64,000 bases of DNA from Tannerellaceae bacterium (GTDB lineage Bacteria > Bacteroidota > Bacteroidia > Bacteroidales > Tannerellaceae), in the NCBI GenBank assembly GCA_031259845.1, contig JAIRKZ010000160.1:35571-99570 (forward strand). The letters run 5' to 3'. A program made the position numbers and the translations under genes. Numbering within the stretch: position 1 is the stretch's first letter; every line of letters starts with the position of its first letter. Shown here piece by piece: positions 1 to 9,596 of the stretch. Below the pieces are notes generated by a model. That model made no database searches. It was not told the origin of the DNA and saw only the letters and a list, made by a program, of their open reading frames with translations.

Positions 1-1059
1 ATCCCAGATATTATTAGCGGCGTAATAATGAAACCCTTTGTTGACTACCTTGCCGTGCGGATCGGTAAATTCGCCATCGGCGTCGCTACGGAGCGCCGGC
101 CACTGCAACGCCCTATACAGACACGAATAGAATGTGGTTTTTTCCTTTTCTGTTCCGCCTGTTACCCGGATTTTCGATAGCAATGCCTCCCAGGTTTGGT
201 CTGCTTCTTCTACTACCTGTTCGAAGCTTTTATCCTTTATTTCCGTTTCTAAATTTTTCTTTGCCTTTTCAACACTTACAAACGAAAAACCAATTTTCAG
301 TTCAAGCGGATTCTTCCCGCCGGCAAAATTAATGACAGTTATTTTATCCATGTCGTTTGTGACTGAATCAACGCTTTCGATTTTATGATTGGCCAACGCA
401 TAAAAGTAAATATCATTCTGGGAGCCGGAAAAAGTGTTCTCATCTTCCTGTTTGAATGCCCATTTCGCTCTTCCGGCACGTGTGCTATTCATCCGCGACA
501 GGTTAAGTAACAGCTTTTTGCTATCTCCGTTGCGGTATGTGAATTTATGATATGCGCAACGCGCAGTGGTAGTCATTTCAGCATTGACACCGTAACGTTC
601 AAGGTAAACCTGATAATAGCCGGCTTTTGCCGATTCGTTTTCGTGATTGTAGCCGGAATAGTAATTACCGGCCGTTATTTTTCCGGTAAAAGGCAGAATG
701 GGTACATGTCCCAACCCCCATTGCCCCTTGCTGGAATGAAAGAAAGCGAAGATAACCGTATCCTCATACTGATAACCCGAACCACTGCCAAACATGGTTA
801 CGGGCGTTGCCTGCACCATCCCATGAGGCAATGTTGCACCTGGATAACATTCGGCGCCCCATGCCCTGGCGGGATTATTGATATGACGAAATTCGGGAAC
901 CAGACTGGGCTTGTAACCAAGATCAATGCTGTCCCAAAGTGTAGTTGTCCCATTGAATGGATTTACATAACCGGTAAGCGTTTTCGCTTTGGATGCATCA
1001 TGGCAACCAAAGAATAGCGTCAAAACTATAGCAGCCGCTATAAGTAATCTTTTGTTCAT
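1..1059 (-). CDS. GH92 family alpha-mannosidase, N-terminal part (cut by window edge)
   Basis: The ORF track omits this gene because it has no stop inside the window. The minus strand from ATG at 1059 is open for 353 codons to base 1. It starts with a lipoprotein signal (MNKRLLIAAAIVLTLFFGC, lipobox Cys at 19). It then shows features of GH92 calcium-dependent exo-alpha-mannosidases: 'YVNPFNGT', 'CYPGATLPHGMVQATP', a Gly-rich 'SSKGQWGLGHVPILP', and 'FYSCLYRAL' near residue 310. GH92 proteins are usually about 700-780 residues, so roughly half is present and the catalytic C-terminal domain lies outside. It is the last visible gene of the polysaccharide utilization locus, 44 bp after the GH43-like gene. 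A role in trimming mannose from host or yeast glycans is inferred from the family. Confidence 0.88.
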   Translation of the reverse strand, partial: MNKRLLIAAAIVLTLFFGCHDASKAKTLTGYVNPFNGTTTLWDSIDLGYKPSLVPEFRHINNPARAWGAECYPGATLPHGMVQATPVTMFGSGSGYQYEDTVIFAFFHSSKGQWGLGHVPILPFTGKITAGNYYSGYNHENESAKAGYYQVYLERYGVNAEMTTTARCAYHKFTYRNGDSKKLLLNLSRMNSTRAGRAKWAFKQEDENTFSGSQNDIYFYALANHKIESVDSVTNDMDKITVINFAGGKNPLELKIGFSFVSVEKAKKNLETEIKDKSFEQVVEEADQTWEALLSKIRVTGGTEKEKTTFYSCLYRALQWPALRSDADGEFTDPHGKVVNKGFHYYAANNIWD

Positions 1060-1103
1060 ATAGATTATGTGTTTTTAGGTAAAATAATAATTTTCTTTCA
1101 TTT

Positions 1104-2195
1104 TTACTCACTTGGATGACTACCTGAATAAGCAGTCATGAGCTTCCGGGCTTCCGCCGGCTTAAGAATTGAAACGCAGCCATGGCGTGCTTCAGAGGGA
1201 AAACTTACGTCATCTTCAATTGACCAGTTAATCAAATCGCGTGAATAAGAGACGCCAAAGCGGTTGATCATGCAGTAATCATATAGTAGTAGCCATCCGG
1301 GGTTTACCAAGTCTTTCACTACTGTCGGGCCTTCAGTTATTACCGGAACGATCTGGCCATAATTCAAAGGCCCTTCAACATTCTTGTATGGCCCTTCCAG
1401 TTTTTTTGATGTGGCGACGCGGATAGCTCTTCTTTCGCCGGTCTTCTCTCCAAATTCTTCTTCTTTGTGGAATAAGTAGTAAGTGCCATCATATTCCTGT
1501 AATGTGCCGTCAATAACTGAATAAGGAGGGGCGAACAGCAATCTGGCGGGTGTGAAGGTTTTCCAATCACGCGTTTTACAGTACCAAAGCCGACTTTCTT
1601 TCCAACCTGCATTTTTGAATGATGAAGACCAAAACAACATATATTCTTTCGTCTTTTCATCGTAGAACCATTCAGGAGCCCAAATATTCTCCGCCAATGC
1701 CCCCTCTTCATTCCTGACATCCTTCATCAACGGCAAAAAGCCTTCAAACTGCCAGTTTATCAAATCTTTCGAGGTGGCATACAGGCAGCTTGGCCCCACT
1801 TTTCCGCGGTCACCCGCCCTTCCGCCACCGGTTGATAAAATTCGCCAAAGTCCATCGGGGTCGCAACGAACGTAAGGATCACGCATAGGTTGATCCCATA
1901 CCGGTTCATTATCATTCAGCGGCATCCAATTGCGACCATCTGCAGACAGAGCAATATGCAATTTTGCTATCAGCATTGGGTCGGGCAATGGAACCTCGAA
2001 TGTATTTCCATCAGAATCAATTTCAATACGTGTCGGATAACGTTGACGGAAATAAGTCAGCATGTAAATATCTTTATCTCCTTTAATTTTAAACTGCCCT
2101 TGAACGCCGGGTTCATCTGGAACTGATCTTTTTCCGGGTTGCGCCAACGCTCCTATAAAAAAGGCAAACATCATTAGAGTCATTGAAAGCTTCAT
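1104..2195 (-). CDS. Secreted GH43-like five-bladed beta-propeller glycosidase
   Basis: A 363-residue protein with an N-terminal signal peptide (hydrophobic residues 4-18, cleavage probably after ALA). The repeated aromatic and acidic motifs are those of the GH43/GH117/GH130 beta-propeller group: 'MRDPYVRCDPDG', 'IWAPEWFYDEKTKEYMLFW', 'VIDGTLQEYDGTYYLFHK' and 'ITEGPTVVK'. In GH43 the acidic residues of the RDP, IDG and TEGP segments are the usual positions for the base, pKa modulator and acid. These are plausible assignments, not proven ones. It lies between susD (103 bp upstream) and the GH92 gene (44 bp downstream), so it probably belongs to the same operon and acts outside the inner membrane on the same glycan. 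Substrate is unknown. Confidence 0.75.
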   Translation of the reverse strand: MKLSMTLMMFAFFIGALAQPGKRSVPDEPGVQGQFKIKGDKDIYMLTYFRQRYPTRIEIDSDGNTFEVPLPDPMLIAKLHIALSADGRNWMPLNDNEPVWDQPMRDPYVRCDPDGLWRILSTGGGRAGDRGKVGPSCLYATSKDLINWQFEGFLPLMKDVRNEEGALAENIWAPEWFYDEKTKEYMLFWSSSFKNAGWKESRLWYCKTRDWKTFTPARLLFAPPYSVIDGTLQEYDGTYYLFHKEEEFGEKTGERRAIRVATSKKLEGPYKNVEGPLNYGQIVPVITEGPTVVKDLVNPGWLLLYDYCMINRFGVSYSRDLINWSIEDDVSFPSEARHGCVSILKPAEARKLMTAYSGSHPSE

Positions 2196-2298
2196 CGTAC
2201 AATCTCTTTATAGTTCAGTTTAATAAATCTTTTCTAATAAGTAGAGAACGTAGAGACGCAGAACAAATTGCGTCTCTACACTTATTATATTCAATTAA

Positions 2299-3903
2299 TT
2301 ACCAATTGGGATTTTGTCCAAGTTTGGGATTTATATCCCTTTCGCTTCCGGGTATGGGCCACAAATAATCGCGAGCCGGATTAAATTGTCGAGTGGGTAG
2401 CACAATATGCGTTGTGTTGTTGTTTTGGAACCGTGCTCCGGTCGGGGTACCGTTCATTACAATCTCGGCTGTTTTCCAGCGACGCAAGTCGTATAACCGC
2501 GTACCTTCAAACGCCAATTCGCAGCGGCGTTCGCGGCGTATGATTTCTCGCAATCCGGACTGAGAAAACGATGCTTTCCAGTCCAACGCATCGGGATTGG
2601 TAAATCCGGCGCGTTCGCGGATTTTTCTGATAGTCATATTCCAAACTTGCTCGTTCATCTGATTCTGCTCATTCATTGCTTCAGCATACATCAATAATAT
2701 ATCAGCATATCGAATAAGTATAATGTTAAGCCCCGAAGCCTGGTCTTCTTGCCGCGCCGACGGATCATACCATTTACGTAGATAATAACCTGTCTGGCTG
2801 GCGTTCAAGCTACCGGGTACGTAATTATCCTTGGAATCCGGGTCTACTTCTGGTTGGATGTTAATGGTGTAAACAGTTCCGTTTGGCCTTTTCCATTGAT
2901 AACCATGGTACACAATCGCATAAGTAAAACGTGGATCGCGGTTCACATAAGGATTATTCGGGTCATATCCTGAATTGGGATTTGAAACAGGCAATCCGTT
3001 CAGCATCACAAAATCGTTTACCAATTCCTGCGTAGGAGCATATTCACTCGAACGGGCGCCTGCAGTGATTGGAATATTATCCCGCATATTGTCCCATGTC
3101 TTGTTTTCAGGAACATACTCAATATCAAGCAAGACTTCACTGTTATATTCATTATCGGGCAGGAATAAACCTTCATAATCAGGAAATAAATCATAAGTAC
3201 CATATTCGCCATCCATAATTTTTTTACAGGTAGTGGCAATGTTTACCCAATCGTTTTCATAAAGATATGTTCGTGCAAGCAGTCCCATTGCCGCACCCTT
3301 AGTGATTCGTCCATTGTCGGCAGCGGCATATTGTTGCTTGGTTGGGAGGATGTTTGCTATGCTATTTAGTTCACTGCGTACCCAATTTACTATTTCTGCG
3401 TGAGATTTACACTCTATCACTTGTGATTCTGCCAATGTTATTTGAAAATCGAAATGAGGAACGTTGCCATATTGGGTTGCGAGACGGAAAAACAGGTAAG
3501 CACGAATAAAACGGGCTTCGGCTTTTATGCGGGCTTTCCGGTTCTCATTCATTGGTATAGGATCAATATTATCGAGTAAAATATTACAGGATTTGATACC
3601 TTGATAAGCGTCTTTCCAATGTCTGGCAAAAAAACCGTTGAAGGCATCTGCCAAACCCATTCCAACCGTATTTTCGTCAGTGGCTTTTGCTACAAAAATA
3701 TTATCCGTAATCCTTTCCAAATTGAACATATTTGCGGCATTGTCCATTTGATTGTATGCCTGATGTAAGATAGCTGCCGCTTTTTCCTCCGACGTCCAAT
3801 AATTGGCATCCGTAAACTTGTTGATTGGATATTGCTCCAAATCATTACACGATACCAAAATCAGACACAAAGTACATATGAAATTAAATATTACTTTCTT
3901 CAT
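2299..3903 (-). CDS. SusD/RagB-family outer-membrane lipoprotein
   Basis: A 534-residue protein with a lipoprotein signal peptide (lipobox LVSC, Cys19). It has typical SusD features: an early 'YPINKFTDANYWTSEEKAA' segment, TPR-like helices with 'EARFIRAYLFFRLATQYGNVPH', 'RYADILLMYAEAMNE', and the C-terminal 'RRCELAFEGTRLYDLRRW' and 'LWPIPGSERDINPKLGQNPNW'. SusD proteins cap a SusC porin at the cell surface and help capture glycans. It follows the SusC gene by 12 bp. Its sugar specificity cannot be read from the sequence, but the downstream GH92 points to mannose-containing glycans. Confidence 0.95.
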   Translation of the reverse strand: MKKVIFNFICTLCLILVSCNDLEQYPINKFTDANYWTSEEKAAAILHQAYNQMDNAANMFNLERITDNIFVAKATDENTVGMGLADAFNGFFARHWKDAYQGIKSCNILLDNIDPIPMNENRKARIKAEARFIRAYLFFRLATQYGNVPHFDFQITLAESQVIECKSHAEIVNWVRSELNSIANILPTKQQYAAADNGRITKGAAMGLLARTYLYENDWVNIATTCKKIMDGEYGTYDLFPDYEGLFLPDNEYNSEVLLDIEYVPENKTWDNMRDNIPITAGARSSEYAPTQELVNDFVMLNGLPVSNPNSGYDPNNPYVNRDPRFTYAIVYHGYQWKRPNGTVYTINIQPEVDPDSKDNYVPGSLNASQTGYYLRKWYDPSARQEDQASGLNIILIRYADILLMYAEAMNEQNQMNEQVWNMTIRKIRERAGFTNPDALDWKASFSQSGLREIIRRERRCELAFEGTRLYDLRRWKTAEIVMNGTPTGARFQNNNTTHIVLPTRQFNPARDYLWPIPGSERDINPKLGQNPNW

Positions 3904-3915
3904 GATGTTCTTGTT

Positions 3916-6900
3916 TTAAAATTCTAAATCAATACTTACCCCATAATATCTCAAAAGAGGATAATTTCCGCGAAGATAGAATCCACCGACGCCTGACCGC
4001 CCACCCATATTGTTGCCAAAGTTGGTGCTTTCGGGATCTGCCCATGAATTTTTTGAGAAAGTGAATGGGTTCTGTACGTTTGCGCTGATGTGCGCTTTAC
4101 CGATACCCGCCTTTGCAAAAATCTTTTTAGGAAGCGTATAACCCAGCCTGATGTTCTTCACTCGCAGGTAAGCCATGTTATACAAAATAATGTCTGTTCC
4201 TATTTTTTGATAATTGTTTTGTCTTGATGGCCCGTCAGTCGCCAATCGCGGTAATGTGGCATCAGGATTGTCAGGAGTCCAGAAATCCAATTGATGCTCA
4301 AACATCGTAGAGACCCAGTAAAGATGATGGAATGGTTCTGACATTTCGCCGCGAATCTGCTGGAGACGTTTGCCCACGCCCTGTATAAGGATGTTAAAAT
4401 CGAAGCCTTTCCATGCTATATCGTACGTAAAACCGAAAGTATATCTCGGAAAGGCATTGCCCAGCACCCGGCGATCGAGTTCGTTGATAACGCCATTTCC
4501 ATCCGTATCTACATATTTTACGTCTCCCGGTTGAACGATAGCGCCAACAGGAAGAGCGCTACTGGCAATTTCTTCTTGGCTTTGGAAAAGTCCGGCAGAT
4601 TTATAACCATAGTATGACCCCAGCGCTTCGCCTTCCCGTATGATATTCCATGTTTCTTCACCCTGAGTGATTTGCTCTTTCCCTCCAAAATCAGTTACTT
4701 TGTTTTTCGCGTCTGCTATATTGAGCCTGATACGATGCGAAAAACCGCCTGATTTTACCTGATAGCCAATGGTGGCTTCCCAACCTACGTTTTGCATCTC
4801 GCCCAAGTTTTGCGTGCCTGCATTGGAGGTTCCGAATATCATTGGAACTACGGGGGTTAACAATATATCGTACGTTCGTTTTTTAAACCAGTCAAAAGTG
4901 ACGTCAAAACTGTTGTTAAAAAACGTAGCGTCGAAACCGATATTAAAATTGGCTGATGTTTCCCATGACAATTGCTCATTGCCGATAGACAAATCGAAAC
5001 CCGGATAAGCCGTATTGTTAAATCCATATCTGTTTGGCTGCTGTGTATATGTTGTCAGATAGGCATAGTCATCTACGCTTTGGATACCTAAAAGCCCATA
5101 CGATGTACGAACTTTCAGATTACCTACATTGGTTTTGTATGAACTCATGAAATCTTCTTCCGAAATACGATATGCAGCCGAGAATGACGGGAAGAAACCC
5201 CAACGATAGTTTTTAGCAAATTTCGATGAACCATCGTAACGAAACGTAAAATCAAGATAATACCTGTTGTCATAATTATATCCCGCGCGCCCAAACACGG
5301 ATGTGATACTTCTTTTAATGGTATTTTGATTGCTTGTATAGTTATTGGTAGCCTGTCCAACCTGCGTAGCGTTTTCGCCGGTATTGAGCCCTAAATCCGG
5401 ATCCGTATATCTCCATCTTACCATACTTTGTTCTTGGGTGTAAGATTCATTGGACACGCCCAACATTGCGTTTACATTATGCGCAGAGGCGAAGGTACGG
5501 TTGAAGTCCAGTAAGAATTGGGTATTTAAATTGTAATATTTATTATTCCAATCATCTACATCCCGATTTGAATTTATGTAACGCGCCGGAGTTTCCAAAT
5601 CAGTTTCCCAATATAGCGGAACCTGTATCCAACGGCGGAAACGATGTTGCTGTACTAGTTCAATACCTACCAACGCTTTTGCTTTTAATCCTTCAAAGAT
5701 GGCATATTCAACGTTCATATTACCGATGATATTATCGATGTCTTGTTTTTGTTGTCCTCCCTGTTCCAGTTGCCCAAGCGTGTTTGCATCCACAATACAA
5801 TCATTGATGAGGTACTTTCCATCGTCCGACTTCAACTTGTAATAATAATATTGCGGTATACGAAAGACGTTGGTATTCAAACTACTTGTATTAGTAACCG
5901 GGTGATCGTCCATGGTACGGTTATACGCCAATATTGCGCCAACCTTAAATCTTTTCCATTCAGTATTCAAATTGATGCGGAAATTATAGCGTTCGCGCCC
6001 CCAATCGCCTACGAAATTGTTTTCCTGGTTGAAATATCCTAACGAGAGCAAATAAGAAGTATTGTTGGCGCCGCCTGAAACGCTTAAATTATATGATTGT
6101 TGCAACGCATTCTTATAAATTTGATCCATAAACCATGCGTCTTCGCTACTATGCGCTTTTAGGTCATCGATTTGTGCCTGTGTGTAAGTAAGCGGCAGAT
6201 CTGTGACTTCATTCGAATAATTACGCAACTCGGCATTCTTCCAACCTGCCACAGGACGATATAGGATTTCCGGAGCATTAACGCCCATCATCCCGCTGAA
6301 ACGAATCTTGGGAGTGGTATTTTTTGCCCCTTGCTTCGTCGTGATCAATATAACCCCATTTGCAGAGCGCGAACCGTAGATGGCAGCGCTACCGGCATCT
6401 TTCAGAATGGTCACATTTTCAATATCGTTTGGATTCAGATTAGTCGTTAACGCATCGAGGCCGGAGGCAATCATTCCATCTATAACAAGCAATGGATCAC
6501 TGTTATTCATTGATGAGACGCCACGAATGTTGATATTCATGGTGTTTTCATTCGGGTTCATGTTCCTTTGCTGTATAATCAGATTTGGGCTAGCTCCTTG
6601 TAACGCCTGCATGGCATTTCCAACAGGCCTGTCTTCGAAAGTCTGCGTCCCTACCAAGTCGATAGCGCCCGAAACACTGCTACGCCGTTTCGTTCCATAA
6701 CCAACAGCAACTACCTCATCCAGCCCTATCGCCTCTTCCCGTAGTACAACATTTATTGATGTTTGGTTTCTTACCTGTATTTCCTGAGTAACATATCCGA
6801 TATAGGAAAATTGAAGTGTAGCATTTTCAGATATAAAAAGGCTGAATTTCCCCTCTATATCCGAGATGACACCATTACTTGTCCCTTGTTCTACAACATT

Positions 6901-7347
6901 CACGCCAATCATAGATTCGCCGGATTCATCTACAATTCTACCGGAAATCTGTTTTCTTCCGTCTTGTTGAGATGAAATAAGTTTTTTTTCGGAAAGGACA
7001 ATCAGTTGACCAACTATTTTGTAATCAATCCCGGTATTTTTTATTAATTGATCTAAAACTTCTTTTAATTCTCCATCAGAAAAGTGAATGTCCACTTTAC
7101 GTGAAGTATCGACCGCCTTATCTGTAAACACAAATTTGAAATTAGTTTCCTTTTCAATCTTTTCTATAACTTCTTCCACCGTAACATTACTCATGTCTAA
7201 CGATAATCTTGTGTTCTGTGAATGGGATATGCCTGCATATAAATGGTATAAACACAAAAACAAAAGAAATGTTGTGATTTTCATAATACGCATGTACCCC
7301 TTTAGCACTTTTCCGCAAAAGTGCAGTTTGTCTATTCGAATTTTCAT
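3916..7347 (-). CDS. SusC/RagA-family TonB-dependent transporter with STN signalling domain
   Basis: A 1143-residue outer-membrane porin. In order: a signal peptide (the first ATG gives a long leader; the internal 'MRIMKITTFLLF' start is also possible), an STN domain (about residues 50-115), a carboxypeptidase-D-like repeat (about 130-215, 'ISGRIVDESGESMIGVNV'), the TonB plug with 'GYGTKRRSSVSGAI' and 'VLKDAGSAAIYGSRSANGV', then a barrel ending in an aromatic residue ('GVSIDLEF'). The STN domain is the part that talks to a FecR-type anti-sigma factor, and a fecR gene lies 153 bp upstream. This transporter is therefore probably both importer and signal receiver. Confidence 0.95.
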   Translation of the reverse strand: MKIRIDKLHFCGKVLKGYMRIMKITTFLLFLCLYHLYAGISHSQNTRLSLDMSNVTVEEVIEKIEKETNFKFVFTDKAVDTSRKVDIHFSDGELKEVLDQLIKNTGIDYKIVGQLIVLSEKKLISSQQDGRKQISGRIVDESGESMIGVNVVEQGTSNGVISDIEGKFSLFISENATLQFSYIGYVTQEIQVRNQTSINVVLREEAIGLDEVVAVGYGTKRRSSVSGAIDLVGTQTFEDRPVGNAMQALQGASPNLIIQQRNMNPNENTMNINIRGVSSMNNSDPLLVIDGMIASGLDALTTNLNPNDIENVTILKDAGSAAIYGSRSANGVILITTKQGAKNTTPKIRFSGMMGVNAPEILYRPVAGWKNAELRNYSNEVTDLPLTYTQAQIDDLKAHSSEDAWFMDQIYKNALQQSYNLSVSGGANNTSYLLSLGYFNQENNFVGDWGRERYNFRINLNTEWKRFKVGAILAYNRTMDDHPVTNTSSLNTNVFRIPQYYYYKLKSDDGKYLINDCIVDANTLGQLEQGGQQKQDIDNIIGNMNVEYAIFEGLKAKALVGIELVQQHRFRRWIQVPLYWETDLETPARYINSNRDVDDWNNKYYNLNTQFLLDFNRTFASAHNVNAMLGVSNESYTQEQSMVRWRYTDPDLGLNTGENATQVGQATNNYTSNQNTIKRSITSVFGRAGYNYDNRYYLDFTFRYDGSSKFAKNYRWGFFPSFSAAYRISEEDFMSSYKTNVGNLKVRTSYGLLGIQSVDDYAYLTTYTQQPNRYGFNNTAYPGFDLSIGNEQLSWETSANFNIGFDATFFNNSFDVTFDWFKKRTYDILLTPVVPMIFGTSNAGTQNLGEMQNVGWEATIGYQVKSGGFSHRIRLNIADAKNKVTDFGGKEQITQGEETWNIIREGEALGSYYGYKSAGLFQSQEEIASSALPVGAIVQPGDVKYVDTDGNGVINELDRRVLGNAFPRYTFGFTYDIAWKGFDFNILIQGVGKRLQQIRGEMSEPFHHLYWVSTMFEHQLDFWTPDNPDATLPRLATDGPSRQNNYQKIGTDIILYNMAYLRVKNIRLGYTLPKKIFAKAGIGKAHISANVQNPFTFSKNSWADPESTNFGNNMGGRSGVGGFYLRGNYPLLRYYGVSIDLEF

Positions 7348-7383
7348 ATTTTTGTAACGGATTTTAAGTTCAACATAAAATTC

Positions 7384-7439
7384 TTATCCGGTAACAGCGG
7401 ATAACTCTCTGACAGGAATAAGCTCCAACTTATTCCTGT
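7384..7439. other. Two tandem hairpins between fecR and susC
   Basis: In the 153-bp fecR-susC spacer a 7-bp stem (TTATCCG/CGGATAA, 7384-7404) is followed by a perfect 11-bp stem (ACAGGAATAAG/CTTATTCCTGT, 7412-7439, 6-nt loop). The second is followed by seven T residues on the plus strand, which is antisense to the genes. It therefore looks like an intrinsic terminator for antisense transcription, or an mRNA processing or stability element in the sense transcript. Confidence 0.6.
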
Positions 7440-7500
7440 TTTTTTATGGTTCATTAGGATATTATCATAGGCATTACTTTTTAAGGTCAAACAAAACATA

Positions 7501-8439
7501 TTAATTGATAACAACATCGATATGCTGCCTGTTAAACAGCAGGTCACTTTGTTGTTTCATCTCTTTTTTTACAGACCAGGTAATCGGCGCCGCCAGTTTC
7601 AACACATCCAGTATCTGTGTGATCGTTTCAGTAGAGAAAGTCGCACGAACGCGGTAGTTCACGGATGACTTGTTTCGTACATTAAATTCCACATTATAGT
7701 GACGGGAAAGACGTTTAAATACCTCTTCCAACGGGGTGTCCCTAAATATGAGTAATCCTTCTTTCCAGCCTGTTTTCTCTTCGAGGTTAACCGTAGTTTT
7801 CCACATTTGTCCGGTATTTATGTCTAAAGATACCATTTCGCCCGGTAAGAGATGGATTATCCGGTCATTTTGTATGGCATCAACTTTACCGTGTTGCAAA
7901 GTAGCCTCACAGATATGATCGTTAGCATAGGCCTTGATATTAAATGAAGTACCTTTGGCTAAAATCTTCATTCCCGAAGGAATTTCAACTTCAAATGGGA
8001 ACTCAAGGTTTGTTTTTACATCAAAAAAAGCTTCACCAGACAGTTCTACCTTTCTTTTTTTTCCGGAAAACCATGAAGGATAACGGAGTGTGCTCCCACT
8101 ATTCAACCATACTTCCGATTCATCGGGTAATGATGTTTTAATCACAGAACCCGGGACAGCAATAATTTCTGTGTATGCGATAGTTTGAAAAGATTTGTTG
8201 TCTTTGTATAGAAACAGATATATAAAAATCAACGTACTTAATAATAAAGGGATCACCAATATGGCTGCAACCCTATTGAATACATTGAAGAATAGCAACT
8301 TTTGTGATTGATGTTTTATTTTTGTACAGGTTTGCCGATAACCTTTCAATATATCTATTTCTTTGTTTTCCCGGATATCCTGTTCCAAAGCTTTCAGTAT
8401 TCTGATTTTATCAGATATGTCCTCTTTAATTTCATTCAT
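7501..8439 (-). CDS. FecR-family anti-sigma factor
   Basis: A 312-residue protein with a cytoplasmic N-terminal region (about 1-54), one membrane segment (about 55-78, 'VAAILVIPLLLSTLIFIYLF') and a periplasmic FecR domain ('VPGSVIKTSLPDESEVWLNSGS', 'LSGEAFFDV', 'GTSFNIKAY'). The C-terminal domain ('DTPLEEVFKRLSRHYNVEF') resembles the STN-like end found in Bacteroidota FecR proteins. Such proteins hold or activate an ECF sigma factor in response to the STN domain of a SusC partner, here the next gene. Unusually, no sigma factor gene lies next to it: the upstream neighbour is an uncharacterised exported protein 140 bp away. Confidence 0.92.
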   Translation of the reverse strand: MNEIKEDISDKIRILKALEQDIRENKEIDILKGYRQTCTKIKHQSQKLLFFNVFNRVAAILVIPLLLSTLIFIYLFLYKDNKSFQTIAYTEIIAVPGSVIKTSLPDESEVWLNSGSTLRYPSWFSGKKRKVELSGEAFFDVKTNLEFPFEVEIPSGMKILAKGTSFNIKAYANDHICEATLQHGKVDAIQNDRIIHLLPGEMVSLDINTGQMWKTTVNLEEKTGWKEGLLIFRDTPLEEVFKRLSRHYNVEFNVRNKSSVNYRVRATFSTETITQILDVLKLAAPITWSVKKEMKQQSDLLFNRQHIDVVIN

Positions 8440-8579
8440 AAGCCCAATCGTAAATAAAAACTGTTTCTTATTAAGTATACACTAACTTTCATGATTTGCG
8501 ACAACTTATTCCAGGAAATATAAGGTTTCATATATTCTGTGGGTACACGGATTCTTAGTATGGTTTTTTCATCACTTTC

Positions 8580-9101
8580 TTAGTTGTTATATTCCACGAT
8601 GTCAAAAATTTTGGATATCATTTGCGATTGTTTCTTCCAAACTTTTGGTTTCATCTGATAGCTGATGCTCTTTTTTCCCGTTAAAGAGATGATAAAAGAA
8701 TTGTCTTCCTGAAAGGTTTTTACCAAAAGTTCATAGGGTAATGTCAATGATGCGCGTTGCTGCCAATAATTTTTCCTGGGTTGAACAAAATAGGTAATGG
8801 CTTTCCCTTCAAACAAGACGTCCATCTTGTCGCTTAAAAGCTTTACAGAGTCTATTTTCATTACATTATGTGTGTAATATGTAAATGTAAACGAGGCCGA
8901 GTCTCTTCCTGCCAGATAAGTAATGTCGTACGTTAATTTTTTCAGCGCTCCGGCATCGTTGCTTTCAAATACTTTTTGCGGATAGATAAAATAAACATTA
9001 CCTCCTTCCTGAGGATAAAAAGAATATTGGCGATGTATTTTTTGAGTATTCCCTACAAAGGGAATGGCTGCTAGCAGGAGAAACAACAGATATTTTTTCA
9101 T
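8580..9101 (-). CDS. Uncharacterised exported protein
   Basis: I do not recognise this 173-residue protein. The ORF track starts 21 codons earlier, but the internal ATG at 9101 begins a clear signal peptide ('MKKYLLFLLLAAIPFVGN'), so I prefer it. The rest is beta-rich, with 'YTHNVMKIDSVKLLSDKMDVLFEGK' and no cysteine, metal or catalytic motif that I can name. It lies between the TRL-like gene (96 bp upstream) and fecR (140 bp downstream) on the same strand, in the place where an ECF sigma factor would be expected. It shows no sigma-like helix-turn-helix. Confidence 0.7.
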   Translation of the reverse strand: MKKYLLFLLLAAIPFVGNTQKIHRQYSFYPQEGGNVYFIYPQKVFESNDAGALKKLTYDITYLAGRDSASFTFTYYTHNVMKIDSVKLLSDKMDVLFEGKAITYFVQPRKNYWQQRASLTLPYELLVKTFQEDNSFIISLTGKKSISYQMKPKVWKKQSQMISKIFDIVEYNN

Positions 9102-9197
9102 GTCAGCTATGTAAATTTGTCCAATTCGGTAAAAATAATAAAAAACCGGAGGCTGCCTAAGCAAAACCCCGGTTTATAAATCGTCGTCTAGTGCGTC

Positions 9198-9509
9198 TTA
9201 TTCTCCGTAAACAATTGTTTCATATACGGTATAAATACCTAAAATGGAAAAGTTGCGTTCGTCGACATGGCTGATTTTTGTAATCCCTGCATTTTTTGCA
9301 GCCGTTTGATAACTTGCATCGCCTGTTGCAATCAATCCTAAATAACCTGTTGCGGTAGATGTGCCCACTTTTGTAGCCAGTTTATTACTTGTAACAGCAT
9401 TCCCGGATACCATATCTGTAAAAATAGCTCCTGCTATCGGAGATTTTACCGTTACACCGCAGCTACATAAAAAGGCTCCCGCTACTAAACAAAATAATAA
9501 TTTTTTCAT
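9198..9509 (-). CDS. TRL-like small lipoprotein
   Basis: A 103-residue protein with a lipoprotein signal (lipobox LCSC, Cys17) and the sequence 'GVTVKSPIAGAIFTDMVSG', then 'GYLGLIATGDASYQTAAKNAGITKISHVDE', which fits the TRL-like family of small secreted proteins. These have no established function. The C-terminal 'SILGIYTVYETIVYGE' is also typical. It is the first minus-strand gene after the divergent gltB promoter region, and may be its own transcript or head the SusCD operon. Confidence 0.75.
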   Translation of the reverse strand: MKKLLFCLVAGAFLCSCGVTVKSPIAGAIFTDMVSGNAVTSNKLATKVGTSTATGYLGLIATGDASYQTAAKNAGITKISHVDERNFSILGIYTVYETIVYGE

Positions 9510-9596
9510 TGTAGATATAAATTAGTCCTTATCCCCTCTCCCGACAAGGAGGTTTGTTATTTATTTGGTTCGAGAGGGTAAACCTTATTTGTATTG

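Noticed and set aside
547-1017. 156-residue plus-strand ORF
   Set aside because: It is the shadow of the GH92 gene on the minus strand, which has a signal peptide and family motifs.
8436-8579. 48 open codons following the stop of the exported protein in the same frame, up to the fecR start
   Set aside because: The translation does not resemble a sigma factor or any domain I know, and an open stretch of this length is not rare. Treated as non-coding.
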